Positions 8,049-16,085 of a stretch of 64,000 nt of DNA are shown piece after piece. The notes below the pieces were generated by a model, which saw only the letters and a list, made by a program, of their open reading frames with translations, was not told the origin of the DNA and did no database searches. How positions within the stretch are numbered: the stretch's first letter is position 1; the number at the start of each line of letters is the position of its first letter. The translations under genes and the position numbers were made by a program. This stretch comes from Blastococcus aurantiacus (GTDB taxonomy: Bacteria; Actinomycetota; Actinomycetes; Mycobacteriales; Geodermatophilaceae): positions 186,001 through 250,000 of the forward strand of contig NZ_FNBT01000001.1 of assembly GCF_900102425.1 (NCBI RefSeq), in the 5' to 3' direction.

Positions 8049-8065
8049 CTAGATCGTGGTTCTAG
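8049..8065. promoter_or_regulatory. Predicted TetR operator, copy 3
   Basis: CTAGATCGTGGTTCTAG, one mismatch from the perfect palindrome at 5518. It sits immediately upstream of the metallo-hydrolase operon. Confidence 0.75.
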
Positions 8066-8080
8066 AATCCGCCTCGCACC

Positions 8081-9304
8081 CTAGACCATGCGTTCGGCCG
8101 CCTCGGGGCACCGCCCGGAGGCCCCGCTCGGGGTGCTCGGCGGTCGCCTCCGCCGCGATCCGGTGCCCGGCTCAGCCGCTCCGGCGGAGAGCACGAGCAG
8201 CCCGGCGGCGGCGTAGAAGGCCGCCGCCGCACTCCCTCCCCCGGCGACGGCCCCCAGCAGGACGGCTCCGAGCGCCTGACCGACGGTCAGCCCGATGAAG
8301 AGCACGCCGGCCGCGGCCGGGGCCGCCGCCGGGTCCCGGTCCGCCCCCCAGGCGAGCAGCACCCCGCTCAGGGCCACGAAGGCGGCGCCGAAGCATGCCA
8401 GCGCCACTGCGGCCAGCACCGTGCTGTCGGGTCCGGCGGCGAGCAGGGCCGTTCCCGCGCCGGCGACGGCGACCGAGCAGGTCCAGGCCGCCCGCAGCCC
8501 GGCGCGCGCGACCAGGACACCGCTGCCGCCGCCGAGCAGACCGGCGGCGCCGAGGACGCACCACAGCAGGCCGGTGACCCGGTCGGGCAGGCCGCCCTGG
8601 TCGGCCATGAGGTCCCGCCCGAACGTCCACACCCCGGCGCACCCGGCGCCCGCCAGCACGGCGGCGACCAGCGGCCGCCCCAGGCGGCGCAGCGGCCGGG
8701 CACCGGTGGACCCCCGGGAGGCCGGCGCCGCCGATCCCCACCGTGCGGTGCGGTCCGCCCACCAGGTGACGAGCACGCCCACGACGGCGAAGCCGACCCA
8801 CGACCAGCGCCAGCTCCCGGGCAGGGTGAGCACCAGCAGGCCCCCCGCGACGACGCCCGCGCCGGTGCCGCTGTTGACGACGCCCTGTGCCCGGGTCTCC
8901 GCCGCCGGGGGGACGGTCGCGGCGACGGCGGCGACCAGGGCCGGGGTGGCCGCTCCCGCGCCACTGCCCGCGACCAGGGCCCCGCCGGCCAGGACGGGCG
9001 CGGACCAGGCGACGGCGACCAGCAGGCACCCCAGCGCCGCGCTCCCGCCCGCGAGCCACAGCGTGGCGCGCGCGTGCCCGCCGCCCACCAGTCGGCCGGC
9101 CAGCAGCGCGGCGGCGCAGTACCCCGCGTAGCCGCCCGCCGCGACGGCGCCCGCGGTGCCCGCGGACAGGCCGAACGCCGTCCGGAACTCGGGTAGGTAG
9201 AGCCCGTAGCCGTACCGCGCCAGGCCGTAGGTGACGGCGATGACGGCGAGGCCGGCAGCGACGACCTGGGGCCCGGTAGCTCGTTGTAACGATCGTTTCG
9301 GCAT
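8081..9304 (-). CDS. MFS transporter
   Basis: A 407-residue membrane protein with about 12 hydrophobic helices, beginning MPKRSLQRATGPQVVAAGLA. The first half has VTYGLARYGYGLYLPEFR and the second half a conserved GLLWCVLGAAGLLGGG region, resembling YbfB/CynX-like 12-TM MFS carriers. A charged, low-complexity C-terminal tail (TGSRRRRPPSTPSGAS) follows the last helix. Divergent from a TetR gene; the ATG at 9304 lies between the two half-operators, so the repressor would block this promoter directly. Substrate unknown. Confidence 0.85.
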   Translation of the reverse strand: MPKRSLQRATGPQVVAAGLAVIAVTYGLARYGYGLYLPEFRTAFGLSAGTAGAVAAGGYAGYCAAALLAGRLVGGGHARATLWLAGGSAALGCLLVAVAWSAPVLAGGALVAGSGAGAATPALVAAVAATVPPAAETRAQGVVNSGTGAGVVAGGLLVLTLPGSWRWSWVGFAVVGVLVTWWADRTARWGSAAPASRGSTGARPLRRLGRPLVAAVLAGAGCAGVWTFGRDLMADQGGLPDRVTGLLWCVLGAAGLLGGGSGVLVARAGLRAAWTCSVAVAGAGTALLAAGPDSTVLAAVALACFGAAFVALSGVLLAWGADRDPAAAPAAAGVLFIGLTVGQALGAVLLGAVAGGGSAAAAFYAAAGLLVLSAGAAEPGTGSRRRRPPSTPSGASGRCPEAAERMV

Positions 9305-9317
9305 AACGGTCGTTACA
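9285..9317. promoter_or_regulatory. Double operator between MFS and TetR genes
   Basis: TGTAACGATCGTT (9285-9297) and AACGGTCGTTACA (9305-9317) form a 12-of-13 inverted repeat. Each arm also contains its own palindrome (AACGATCGTT perfect, AACGGTCGTT one mismatch) with centres 17 bp apart. This is the arrangement expected for two TetR dimers. It overlaps the MFS start codon and lies 9 bp upstream of the TetR start. Confidence 0.8.
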
Positions 9318-9325
9318 GTAGGCGC

Positions 9326-9925
9326 ATGACCCCCGTGCCGGCATCCCGGCCCGCGAGAGAACGGCTCCTCGACGCGGCCGGCGGGCTGTTCTACGAGTCC
9401 GGCATCGCCGCGACGGGCGTGGACGCGATCCTGGCCCGCGCCGGGGTCTCCCCCGCCACGATGTACGCGCACTTCGCCGGGAAGGACGGCCTGGTGGCCG
9501 CCTACCTCCAGCAGCGTCACGAGGCGTGGCAGCGGACCTGGGACGAGGTCCTCGCCGAGCGGGACGACCCGGTCGAGCGCCTGCTCTCGGTGTTCGACGC
9601 GGTGACACGGTTCCGGGAGCGCGGCGGCAACCGGCGCGGGTGCGGCTTCCTCGCCGCGGCCACCGAACTCCCGCCGGGCCACCCGGGGCGGCCCTGGCTG
9701 GACGCCGACTCCCAGCTGCTCACCGGCCGGCTGCGCGACCTCGCCGTGACGGCCGGAGCCGGCGACCCGGACGACCTCGCCGCCACCCTGCTGCTGCTGT
9801 ACGACGGCGCACTGAGCCGGTACGCCCGTGGCGCCACGACGCCCGGGCTCCCCGGCGGCGATCCGCTGGCGCGGGCCCGCCGGCTCGCCCGGGAGCAGGT
9901 GCTCGCCGCCCTCGGACAGAGCTGA
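9326..9925 (+). CDS. TetR family regulator (likely represses the adjacent MFS gene)
   Basis: 199 residues. The HTH reads RERLLDAAGGLFYESGI then VDAILARAGVSPATMYAHF, with the C-terminal domain holding NRRGCGFLAAATELPPGHP, as in regulators of small exporters. Divergently transcribed from the MFS gene and preceded by a double palindromic operator, the classic exporter-repressor layout. Convergent with the esterase gene, whose stop codon is 2 bp away. Confidence 0.9.
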   Translation: MTPVPASRPARERLLDAAGGLFYESGIAATGVDAILARAGVSPATMYAHFAGKDGLVAAYLQQRHEAWQRTWDEVLAERDDPVERLLSVFDAVTRFRERGGNRRGCGFLAAATELPPGHPGRPWLDADSQLLTGRLRDLAVTAGAGDPDDLAATLLLLYDGALSRYARGATTPGLPGGDPLARARRLAREQVLAALGQS

Positions 9926-9927
9926 GC

Positions 9928-10695
9928 TCAGACCAGCCGGTCCACCGCTTCCCGTGCGATCTCCGGCGGCACGACGTGCGGTCCGGCGAACTCGCGATAG
10001 GTCACGTCGTACCCGTCGTCGCGCAGCGCGGGCACGATCCGCCGGCTGGTGCGGTCGATCGGCAGCACGTCGTCGGCGTCCCCGTGGGAGACGAAGATGC
10101 GCGGCCTTCCCCGGCGCGGCGCCCCCGGCGGGACGAAGCCCGGGGAGAAGGCGAGGACGTCGCGGAACAGGCCCCCGTTGGCCAGCCCCAGTCCGAGCGC
10201 GTACGAGGCTCCGTCGGAGAAGCCGGCGACGGCCACGCGGTCCGGCGGCACCGCGAAGGCGGCGAAGACGAGCTCCAGTGCGCGGTCGACGAGTTCGGCG
10301 TCGGCCCCGTAGCTGCCGCCCACCGCGTCCCAGGTCGACCCGCGGGACGCGGGCGCCACCACCAGCAGGCCCCGCTCCTCGGCCAGCGGGCGCAGCAGCG
10401 CCAGCCCGGCTCCGGCGTCGCCGCCGGCCCCGTGCAGGCTCAGCACCAGCGGCGGGGATCCGCCCGCAGGCAGGGTCGACGGAACGTGCAGGAGCACGTC
10501 GCGCTCCGCCGCGAGACCGAGCGGGTGGGTGCCGGGCGCGAGAAGGGGGCCCGGGGACGGGGAGGCCGCCCCCGGACGCGCGGTCAGCACTCCGACGTCA
10601 CCGGACCCTCCCCCGTCCCGGACGGGGCCGCGCCGTGTGCTGCAGGCGGCGAGCAGCCCGGCACCCGCGACGAGCAGGCCCCGGCGGGTCAGCAC
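9928..10695 (-). CDS. Secreted alpha/beta-hydrolase esterase lipoprotein (PHB-depolymerase-like)
   Basis: 255 residues. The N-terminus MLTRRGLLVAGAGLLAACS carries a twin arginine (R4-R5) and a lipobox with the acylated cysteine at C18, so it is exported, probably by Tat, and anchored to the membrane. The mature part is an alpha/beta hydrolase: LSLHGAGGDAG gives the oxyanion region, GFSDGAS the nucleophile elbow, GDADDVLP the acid and GPHVVP the histidine. This layout resembles the LpqC/PHB depolymerase-like esterases. Convergent with the TetR gene. Substrate not predictable. Confidence 0.85.
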   Translation of the reverse strand: MLTRRGLLVAGAGLLAACSTRRGPVRDGGGSGDVGVLTARPGAASPSPGPLLAPGTHPLGLAAERDVLLHVPSTLPAGGSPPLVLSLHGAGGDAGAGLALLRPLAEERGLLVVAPASRGSTWDAVGGSYGADAELVDRALELVFAAFAVPPDRVAVAGFSDGASYALGLGLANGGLFRDVLAFSPGFVPPGAPRRGRPRIFVSHGDADDVLPIDRTSRRIVPALRDDGYDVTYREFAGPHVVPPEIAREAVDRLV

Positions 10696-10743
10696 GGAGT
10701 CCTCCTTCTCGCGACGACGGGCGGGACCGGTCCGCGGCGCCGG

Positions 10744-10926
10744 TCACGGCGCCTTGGGGATGAGCACCCACAGCACGATGTAGGCGAGCTCCCCGACGCC
10801 GAAGAGGCCGAACAGCACGAACGCCAGCCGCATCACGCCGCGGGAGAGCCCGAAGCGGTCGGCCAGTGCCGCGCAGACGCCCGCGAGGACCTTGCCGGAC
10901 CGGGGCCGCACGAGAGTCGATGCCAT
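10744..10926 (-). CDS. PspC domain membrane protein
   Basis: A 60-residue protein made almost entirely of a PspC domain: GKVLAGVCAALADRFGLSRG followed by a transmembrane segment LAFVLFGLFGVGELAYIVLW and the family-typical ending VLIPKAP. PspC proteins sit in the inner membrane and act in envelope stress responses. The ATG at 10926 is the only start that gives the domain; in-frame upstream sequence is the antisense of other features. Stands 48 bp upstream of the esterase start, so the two may be cotranscribed. Confidence 0.85.
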   Translation of the reverse strand: MASTLVRPRSGKVLAGVCAALADRFGLSRGVMRLAFVLFGLFGVGELAYIVLWVLIPKAP

Positions 10927-11048
10927 GCGGGGGCGGTTACCCCGGCAGCCGGGGTGCCGACACCCGCTGGGCACCGGCCTCTCCCGCTCGACTATCGGCC
11001 CTGGGCATGGCGCGCAGCGCGGCCGGGCACAGGGCTCGTGTGCGTGAG

Positions 11049-11183
11049 ATGAACCCGAAGGATCCCAGCACCCTGTACAGCGAGGGTCCGGTCGCCGACG
11101 AGCCCCCGGACGACGACGTGCCGGAGACCTCCCCGGTGCCGGACTCGGGCGGCGTCGGCCCCGGGCCCGACGACCTGGACTGA
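11049..11183 (+). CDS. Small acidic hypothetical protein
   Basis: A 44-residue, strongly acidic and proline-rich peptide beginning MNPKDPSTLYSEGPVADEPP and ending in GPDDLD. No signal peptide or membrane segment. I do not recognise a characterised family, but the composition and codon use look like real coding sequence rather than antisense noise. A longer in-frame start at 11007 would add 14 residues. It converges on the DAHP synthase gene (stop at 11223). Confidence 0.5.
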   Translation: MNPKDPSTLYSEGPVADEPPDDDVPETSPVPDSGGVGPGPDDLD

Positions 11184-11222
11184 CCCCCCGCCCTCCGCGG
11201 GCACGACTCGGCTGCCCGGCGG

Positions 11223-12464
11223 CTAGGCGGCCGTGCGGCGGGCCCGGACCGCGTCGGCGAGCTCGGCGAGCATCACCTCGGTCGTGGCGAGGTCGACGCA
11301 CGCATCGGTGACGCTGCACCCGTAGGTCAGCCGGTCGGGGTGCTGCTGGTCGAGGTCCTGCCGACCCTCGACCAGGTTGCTCTCCACCATCACGCCCCGG
11401 ATCGCACGCTCGCCGCCGGCGATCTGCCCTGCCAGGTCGCGGACGACGTCGATCTGGCGCCGGTGGTCCTTCTGGCTGTTGCCGTGCGAGGCGTCGACCA
11501 CGACCACCTCGGGCAGGCCACGGGCGGCGAGCTTCTCCCTGGTCGCGGCGATGTGTGCCGCGGAGTAGTTGGGCCCGGCCTTGTCCCCGCGGAGGATGAC
11601 GTGGCCGGTGTCGTTGCCCGTCGTCGACAGCTGGGCGCTCACGCCGTGGGCGTCGACGCCGAGGAACTCGTGCGGGGCGCGCGCGGCCACGACCGCCTGG
11701 ATCGCGGCGTCGATGCTGCCCTCGGGCGAGTTCTTGAAGCCGACGACCGAGGAGAAGCCGGAGACCCGCTCGCGCGCGGTCTGGTCGGTGACGTTGCGGG
11801 CGCCGACGCCGTTGTAGGTGACCAGTCCGTTGACGTACTGCGGGGTGAGTGCGTTGAGGGGTTCGGCGGCGACCGGCACCCCGAGTCCGGTGATGCCGCC
11901 CATGAGCATGCGGGTGGCCACCAGCCCCACGCTGATCCGGCTGGAACCGTCGAGGAAGGGGTCGTAGGCGAAGCCCTTCCAGTCCACCTCGGTCCGCGGC
12001 TTCTCGGTGTAGGTGCGCATCAGGATCTCGAGGTCGGCGCCGTGCCGCTCGCGCATGCGGGCGAGGAAACCCGCGTACTCCAGCGCCGCCGCGGGGTCGT
12101 GGATCGAGCACGGACCGGCAATGACGGTGAGCCGGTCGTCGGTACCCGCGAGGACGCCGGTCACCGCGCGGCGTGCGGCGCGGGTCGTGTCGACCGATGC
12201 CGCGGACAGGGGGACGACGGACGCCACGGCCGCCGGGGTGACGACGACGCTGAGGCCGGTGATCCTCGCGTTGACCAGGTCCCCAAGGTCGACCGGCGCG
12301 GCGTCCGCGGCGCCAAGCTCCTGCACGACGGCGGGGAGCAGCTCGGTCAGGGCTGCGTCGATCCGCGCGTTCACCCGGGTCTGGACGTCGACGAGCAGGT
12401 CGGCGATCCGCGTGGCCTCGGCCAGGACCTGGTCGCCCGGAACGGCGTGCTCCTCCGTCGTCAC
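11223..12464 (-). CDS. aroF: 3-deoxy-7-phosphoheptulonate synthase, class I
   Basis: 413 residues, DAHP synthase of the class I AroF/G/H family. The core matches closely: VIAGPCSIHDP, MRTYTEKPRTEVDWKG, AEPLNALTPQY, GFKNSPEGS, DASHGNSQKDH and VMVESNLVEG. It condenses phosphoenolpyruvate with erythrose 4-phosphate, the first step of the shikimate pathway. It is about 60 residues longer at the N-terminus than the E. coli enzymes, with a helical extension (ADLLVDVQTRVNARIDAALT). The GTG at 12464 was chosen for the GGAGGAACC ribosome binding site directly upstream. Erythrose 4-phosphate also links it to the phosphoketolase at 28352. Confidence 0.93.
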   Translation of the reverse strand: MTTEEHAVPGDQVLAEATRIADLLVDVQTRVNARIDAALTELLPAVVQELGAADAAPVDLGDLVNARITGLSVVVTPAAVASVVPLSAASVDTTRAARRAVTGVLAGTDDRLTVIAGPCSIHDPAAALEYAGFLARMRERHGADLEILMRTYTEKPRTEVDWKGFAYDPFLDGSSRISVGLVATRMLMGGITGLGVPVAAEPLNALTPQYVNGLVTYNGVGARNVTDQTARERVSGFSSVVGFKNSPEGSIDAAIQAVVAARAPHEFLGVDAHGVSAQLSTTGNDTGHVILRGDKAGPNYSAAHIAATREKLAARGLPEVVVVDASHGNSQKDHRRQIDVVRDLAGQIAGGERAIRGVMVESNLVEGRQDLDQQHPDRLTYGCSVTDACVDLATTEVMLAELADAVRARRTAA

Positions 12465-12557
12465 GGTTCCTCCAGCGCCTCGATGAACCGCCCGGAAGCG
12501 GCGGTCCGACCCACACAGCATCGTCCAGTCCCCCTCCGTTGCCGACGGCGGACCGCG

Positions 12558-13039
12558 TCAGCAGTCGCCGGGCTCCTCGCAGGCCCCCGGATCGCCGGCC
12601 ATCGTCACCGCGGTGATCGCGCGGGCCGCCTCTCCCAGCGCGGCGAGCTGTTCGGGCGTCAGGACGTCGACCACCAGCCGGCGGGCCTCCCGGACGTGAC
12701 CGGGGGCGGCGGCCTCCACCTTGGCCATCCCGGCGTCGGTGAGGCGTGCCTCGACCCGGCGCCCCTTGTCGTTGCAGGCTCGCCGCTCCACCCAGCCGGC
12801 ACGCTCCAGCCGGGTGATCGCGTGCGACAGCCGCGACAGGGACCCCTGCGCCTGCCAGGCGAGGTCGCTGAGCACCAGCGCACGGCCGGGCGCCATCGAG
12901 AGCCGGGCGAGCAGGTGGTACTCGAAGTTGTTCAGGCCGGCGTCGCGCGCTTGAGCTGCGCGTCCATCGCCGTCGGCAGCGTCATCACCAGGCGCACCAG
13001 AGCCGCCCAGTCCTGCTGCTGGTCCTCCGACAGCCATGG
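12558..13039 (-). pseudogene. MarR family regulator, frameshifted
   Basis: Two reading frames join to give one MarR protein. The N-terminal part (PWLSEDQQQDWAALVRLVM, ending MDAQLKR) is in a different frame from the rest (DAGLNNFEYHLLARLSMAPG, SLSRLSHAITRLERAGWVER). The break is in a GCGCGCG run at 12944-12950, consistent with a 2-base expansion. No clear start codon is seen: homology stops at about 13039 exactly where an azoreductase remnant begins on the other strand. Likely a dead gene, unless the run is a sequencing error. Confidence 0.75.
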
Positions 13040-13041
13040 GA

Positions 13042-13239
13042 CGGGGCTGGGACCACTGCACCGACTACCTGCGGCGGGTCCTCGTCGACGTCTGGGGGGC
13101 CGACCTGACCCTGGTCGAGCGCGAGTTCACGCTGGTCGGCGTCAACCCGGCCCTCGACGAGTTCACCGAGCTCGCCGAGCTGCTTCGCAAGAACGCCGAG
13201 GAGGCCGGGGAGTCGCTGGCCGCGCGTATCGCCGCCTGA
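13042..13239 (+). pseudogene. FMN-dependent NADH-azoreductase, C-terminal remnant
   Basis: About 65 residues that look like the C-terminus of an FMN-dependent azoreductase/NAD(P)H dehydrogenase: GWDHCTDYLRRVLVDVWGAD, EREFTLVGVNPALDEF and a helical tail. The catalytic flavodoxin-like N-terminal two thirds is missing. It abuts a broken MarR gene head to head; in intact genomes MarR and azoreductase genes are often divergent, so a deletion has probably removed their common promoter and the front of the azoreductase gene. Confidence 0.65.
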
Positions 13240-13259
13240 CCCAGCCGCCCCGGAAACGC

Positions 13260-13310
13260 GGACGACCGCCCGGACCGACTCCTCGAGGAGCCCGGCCCGA
13301 GCGGTCGTCC
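13260..13310 (-). terminator. Hairpin after the acyl-CoA ligase gene
   Basis: GGACGACCGC (13260-13269) pairs perfectly with GCGGTCGTCC (13301-13310), with further pairing inside (CTCCTCGAGGAG). It lies between the ligase stop at 13322 and the azoreductase remnant, so it can end transcripts from both sides. Confidence 0.65.
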
Positions 13311-13321
13311 GGCTGCGTGGA

Positions 13322-15001
13322 TCAGCCCTGCTGCGGCTCCAGCTCGCCCCGCAGCTCGCGCTTCAGGAACTTGCCCGCGGGGTTGCGCGGCAGCGGCGAG
13401 GTGCGGATGTCGATGACCGTCGGGATCTTGAACGACGCCAGCCGCTCCCCGAGGAAGCCGACCAGCTCGTCCTGGGTCAGCGAGGCGCCGTCGTTGAGCA
13501 CGATGACCGTGGCGACCTCCTCGCCCAGCCGCTCGTGCGGCACACCGAGCACGGCGGCCTCCATGACGGAGGGGTGCTCGTAGATCGCCGCCTCGACCTC
13601 GGCGCAGTACACGTTCTCGCCGCCGCGCAGGACCATGTCCTTGAGCCGGTCGTCGACGTACACGAGCCCTTCGTCGTCGAGGTGCCCGATGTCGCCGGTA
13701 CGCAGCCAGCCGTCGACGATGGTCTCGGCGGTGGCGTCGGGCCGGTTCCAGTAGCCGCGGATGAGGTTGACCCCGCGGAACCAGATCTCGCCGCGCTCGC
13801 CGACAGGCAGCACCTCGAAGGTGGAGGGGTCGCGGATCTCGGCCTGCATGGGCAGCGGCACGCGGCCGGCTGCCATCGGCTTGTCCAGCGCGTCCTGCCC
13901 GGCGAGGCTGGGGCCGAGCGCGTTGGTCTCGGTCATGCCGTACGAGAAGCCGGGGCTCGCGGCCTTGAACGAGTTGTCGATGTTGGCGATGAGCGCCGGC
14001 GGCGTGGGGGCACCGCCACCGCCCACCGACAGCAGGCTCGACGTGTCGTACTCGGCGAAGCGGGGGTGCTGGAGCATGTCGATGCTCTGCGTCGGCACCC
14101 CGACGAAGGCGCTGAGCTTCTCGCTCTGGATCAGCTCGAGGGCCGCCTCGGGGTCCCACTTGTACATGATCGCGAGCTTCCGGCCGGCGACCAGCGAGCC
14201 GAGCATGACGGCCACGCAGCCGGTGACGTGGAACAGCGGCACGGCGAGGATCGCGCCACCGGGCGGGGCGTCGGGGTCCTCCGGGGGCGTGACCAGCGCG
14301 GCGACCATGCCGCGGGCCAGGAAGCCCATGACGGTGTTCACCAGCGCGCGTTGCGTCGAGACCGCGCCCTTGGGGCGGCCCGTCGTGCCCGAGGTGTAGA
14401 GGATGGTCGCGTCGTCCTCCGACTCCACCGCCACGTCGGGCAGCGGCGTTCCGGGGACGACGACGTCCTCCCAGCGGTCGGCGCCCTCGATCGGGGCGGA
14501 GGACCGGACGACGACGATCCGTGCGCCCAGCCGCGCGGCGGAGGCGGCGGCGAGCTTCGCCCGCTGCTCGTCGGCGACGATCACGGTGGCGCCGGAGTCC
14601 TCGAGGGCGAAGTCCAGCTCGTCCTCGGTCCACCACGCGTTCATCGAGACGCTGATCGCGCCGATGGAGAGGATCGCGATGAAGGCCTCGACCCACTCCG
14701 GGAAGTTGCGCATGGCGATGGCGACGCGGTCGCCCTTCTGCACGCCGTAGCGCTCGACGAGGGCGGCGGCGAACGCGTCGGCCTCGGCGAAGGTCTCGGC
14801 GAACGTCCGCCGCTCGTCGCCGAAGACGAGGTACGGCGCGTCGCCGTGAGCGCGGCAGAGGGCGAAGATCTCGCGCATGCTCGGCGGGGCGTTCTTGAAG
14901 ATGTCGTAGGTCACGCCATCAGGCCGGGTCCACGGCACGAGCTCGAACATCTGCCCGGGGCTGGTGACTTGTGCCACGGCCTCCTGATGACTCAACGACA
15001 C
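13322..15001 (-). CDS. AMP-dependent acyl-CoA synthetase (fatty acid--CoA ligase)
   Basis: 559 residues of the ANL superfamily. The adenylation motif is ILYTSGTTGRPKGAV, followed by YGMTETNALGPS, WLRTGDIGHLDDEGLVYV and the C-terminal lysine loop PRNPAGKFLKREL. It activates a carboxylic acid to acyl-AMP and then acyl-CoA. The N-terminus (TRPDGVTYDIFKNAPPSMRE) resembles long- and medium-chain ligases of actinobacterial lipid or sterol catabolism; substrate not certain. The GTG start at 15001 has AGGAGGCG upstream. A weak CTAGAC/GTTCTAC dyad at 15015-15029 hints at the same type of lipid regulator as the 2-8 kb region but has different spacing. Confidence 0.92.
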   Translation of the reverse strand: MSLSHQEAVAQVTSPGQMFELVPWTRPDGVTYDIFKNAPPSMREIFALCRAHGDAPYLVFGDERRTFAETFAEADAFAAALVERYGVQKGDRVAIAMRNFPEWVEAFIAILSIGAISVSMNAWWTEDELDFALEDSGATVIVADEQRAKLAAASAARLGARIVVVRSSAPIEGADRWEDVVVPGTPLPDVAVESEDDATILYTSGTTGRPKGAVSTQRALVNTVMGFLARGMVAALVTPPEDPDAPPGGAILAVPLFHVTGCVAVMLGSLVAGRKLAIMYKWDPEAALELIQSEKLSAFVGVPTQSIDMLQHPRFAEYDTSSLLSVGGGGAPTPPALIANIDNSFKAASPGFSYGMTETNALGPSLAGQDALDKPMAAGRVPLPMQAEIRDPSTFEVLPVGERGEIWFRGVNLIRGYWNRPDATAETIVDGWLRTGDIGHLDDEGLVYVDDRLKDMVLRGGENVYCAEVEAAIYEHPSVMEAAVLGVPHERLGEEVATVIVLNDGASLTQDELVGFLGERLASFKIPTVIDIRTSPLPRNPAGKFLKRELRGELEPQQG

Positions 15002-15310
15002 GGGACGACGCCTCCTAGACGGGTTCTACGACGAGCACCCGGGGAGTGACCCCGGCTACACCTCGGACACTTTCATGGTCGAAGCATTCTGGGCAACAGT
15101 CGTCCCGGACTGCGAACGGGCGTGGCGCGCAGACTCGGTGGTCCCGGGAGGGAGCGCACGGTCAACATGTGCCGAAGCGGACCGGTCCGTCTCGTCCCGT
15201 CTGTCCCTCGCGGACTCCTGCGGCACCCCCTTACTGTCGGTAGCAGCACGGGCGCACAACGTCGCCGATGCGCTGCCTCCGCCACCGCGGACCACACCGA
15301 GGAGTACGAC

Positions 15311-15682
15311 GTGTCCCTTCCCCAGCGTTCCGCCGCCCCCGCTCTCGCCCGGCCGGCCGGCTACGGCCAGCGCCCCGTCCACCGCTCCGCCGTCCCCGGT
15401 GCACGCCCGGCGGTCCAGCACCCCATGGCCGCCCGCCCCCTCGGCATGCGCCCCGAGGCCCACGCCCCGATGGCCCCGGTCGCACAGCGCCCGGCCCCGC
15501 GTCCCGCGGTCTCCTTCCTGACCGTCACCGAGGTGGCGGCGATCATGCGGGTGTCCAAGATGACCGTCTACCGCCTGGTCCACGGCGGCGAGCTCTCCGC
15601 CGTCCGCGTCGGCCGCTCCTTCCGGGTTCCGGAGCCCGCCGTCCGCGAGTACCTCGCCGGCGCCCGCACCGACGTCGCCTGA
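15311..15682 (+). CDS. Helix-turn-helix protein, BldC/excisionase-like
   Basis: 123 residues. The first ~70 are low-complexity, rich in Pro, Ala and Arg. The C-terminal ~55 form a MerR/excisionase-type winged helix: FLTVTEVAAIMRVSKMTVYR, then VRVGRSFRVPEPAVREYL. BldC-like proteins of actinobacteria have this domain and control development. The GTG at 15311 has GAGGAG seven bases upstream. The 310-bp gap to the divergent ligase gene holds a possible -10 (TACTGT, 15232) and otherwise nothing I can name. Ends in a strong terminator. Single gene, no operon partner. Confidence 0.85.
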   Translation: MSLPQRSAAPALARPAGYGQRPVHRSAVPGARPAVQHPMAARPLGMRPEAHAPMAPVAQRPAPRPAVSFLTVTEVAAIMRVSKMTVYRLVHGGELSAVRVGRSFRVPEPAVREYLAGARTDVA

Positions 15683-15725
15683 CACCTGCGCCGTCCGCAC
15701 GGGACGGCATCACCCACGGGGCTGA

Positions 15726-15751
15726 CCGGACGGCGGCGAGCCGCCGTCCGG
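15726..15751 (+). terminator. Hairpin after the BldC-like gene
   Basis: A perfect 11-bp stem CCGGACGGCGG / CCGCCGTCCGG with a CGAG tetraloop, 43 bp after the stop. It also faces the alcohol dehydrogenase remnant on the other strand, so it may work in both directions. Confidence 0.8.
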
Positions 15752-15760
15752 CGCCCGAGG

Positions 15761-16085
15761 TCACCGCAGGGTGGCCGTGTCGATGACGAACCGGTAGCGG
15801 ACGTCGGGGGCCAGCACGCGCTCGTAGGCCTCGTCGACCCGGTCGGCGGCGATGACCCCAACCTCGGCCCCGATGCCGTGCTCGGCGCAGAAGTCGAGCA
15901 TCTCCTGGGTCTCGGCGATGCCGCCGATCATGACCCGGCGTACGACCGGCGGCCGCCGATGAGCGCCATCACGTGCAGGCTCAGCGGCTCGCCCGGGGCG
16001 CCGACGTTGACCAGCGCACCGTCGACGGCGAGCAGCGACAGGTAGGCGTCCACGTCGATGGGCGCTCACCGTGTTGAGGACCAGG
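15761..16085 (-). pseudogene. Zinc-type NAD(P)-dependent alcohol dehydrogenase, C-terminal remnant
   Basis: Three reading-frame pieces together read as the end of a YahK/CAD-like alcohol dehydrogenase: DLVLNTVSA, then [20 protein letters not shown] with [18 protein letters not shown], then [20 protein letters not shown] and [20 protein letters not shown]. Frames change near 16050-16056 and near 15932-15936. The zinc-binding N-terminal half is absent. Homology stops at about 16085, where a truncated regulator begins on the opposite strand. A dead gene. Confidence 0.75.

Noticed and set aside
13036-13239. A complete small gene of 67 codons
   Set aside because: The ATG at 13036 gives an open frame, but the sequence matches only the C-terminal third of azoreductases and there is no ribosome binding site, so I listed it as a remnant.
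15015-15029. CTAGACGGGTTCTAC upstream of the ligase start as a fourth site of the 17-bp TetR palindrome
   Set aside because: The outer CTAGA/TCTA parts fit, but the distance between them is two bases shorter than in the three good sites and the inner AC/GT bases do not match. It also overlaps the ribosome binding site, so part of its sequence is explained otherwise.
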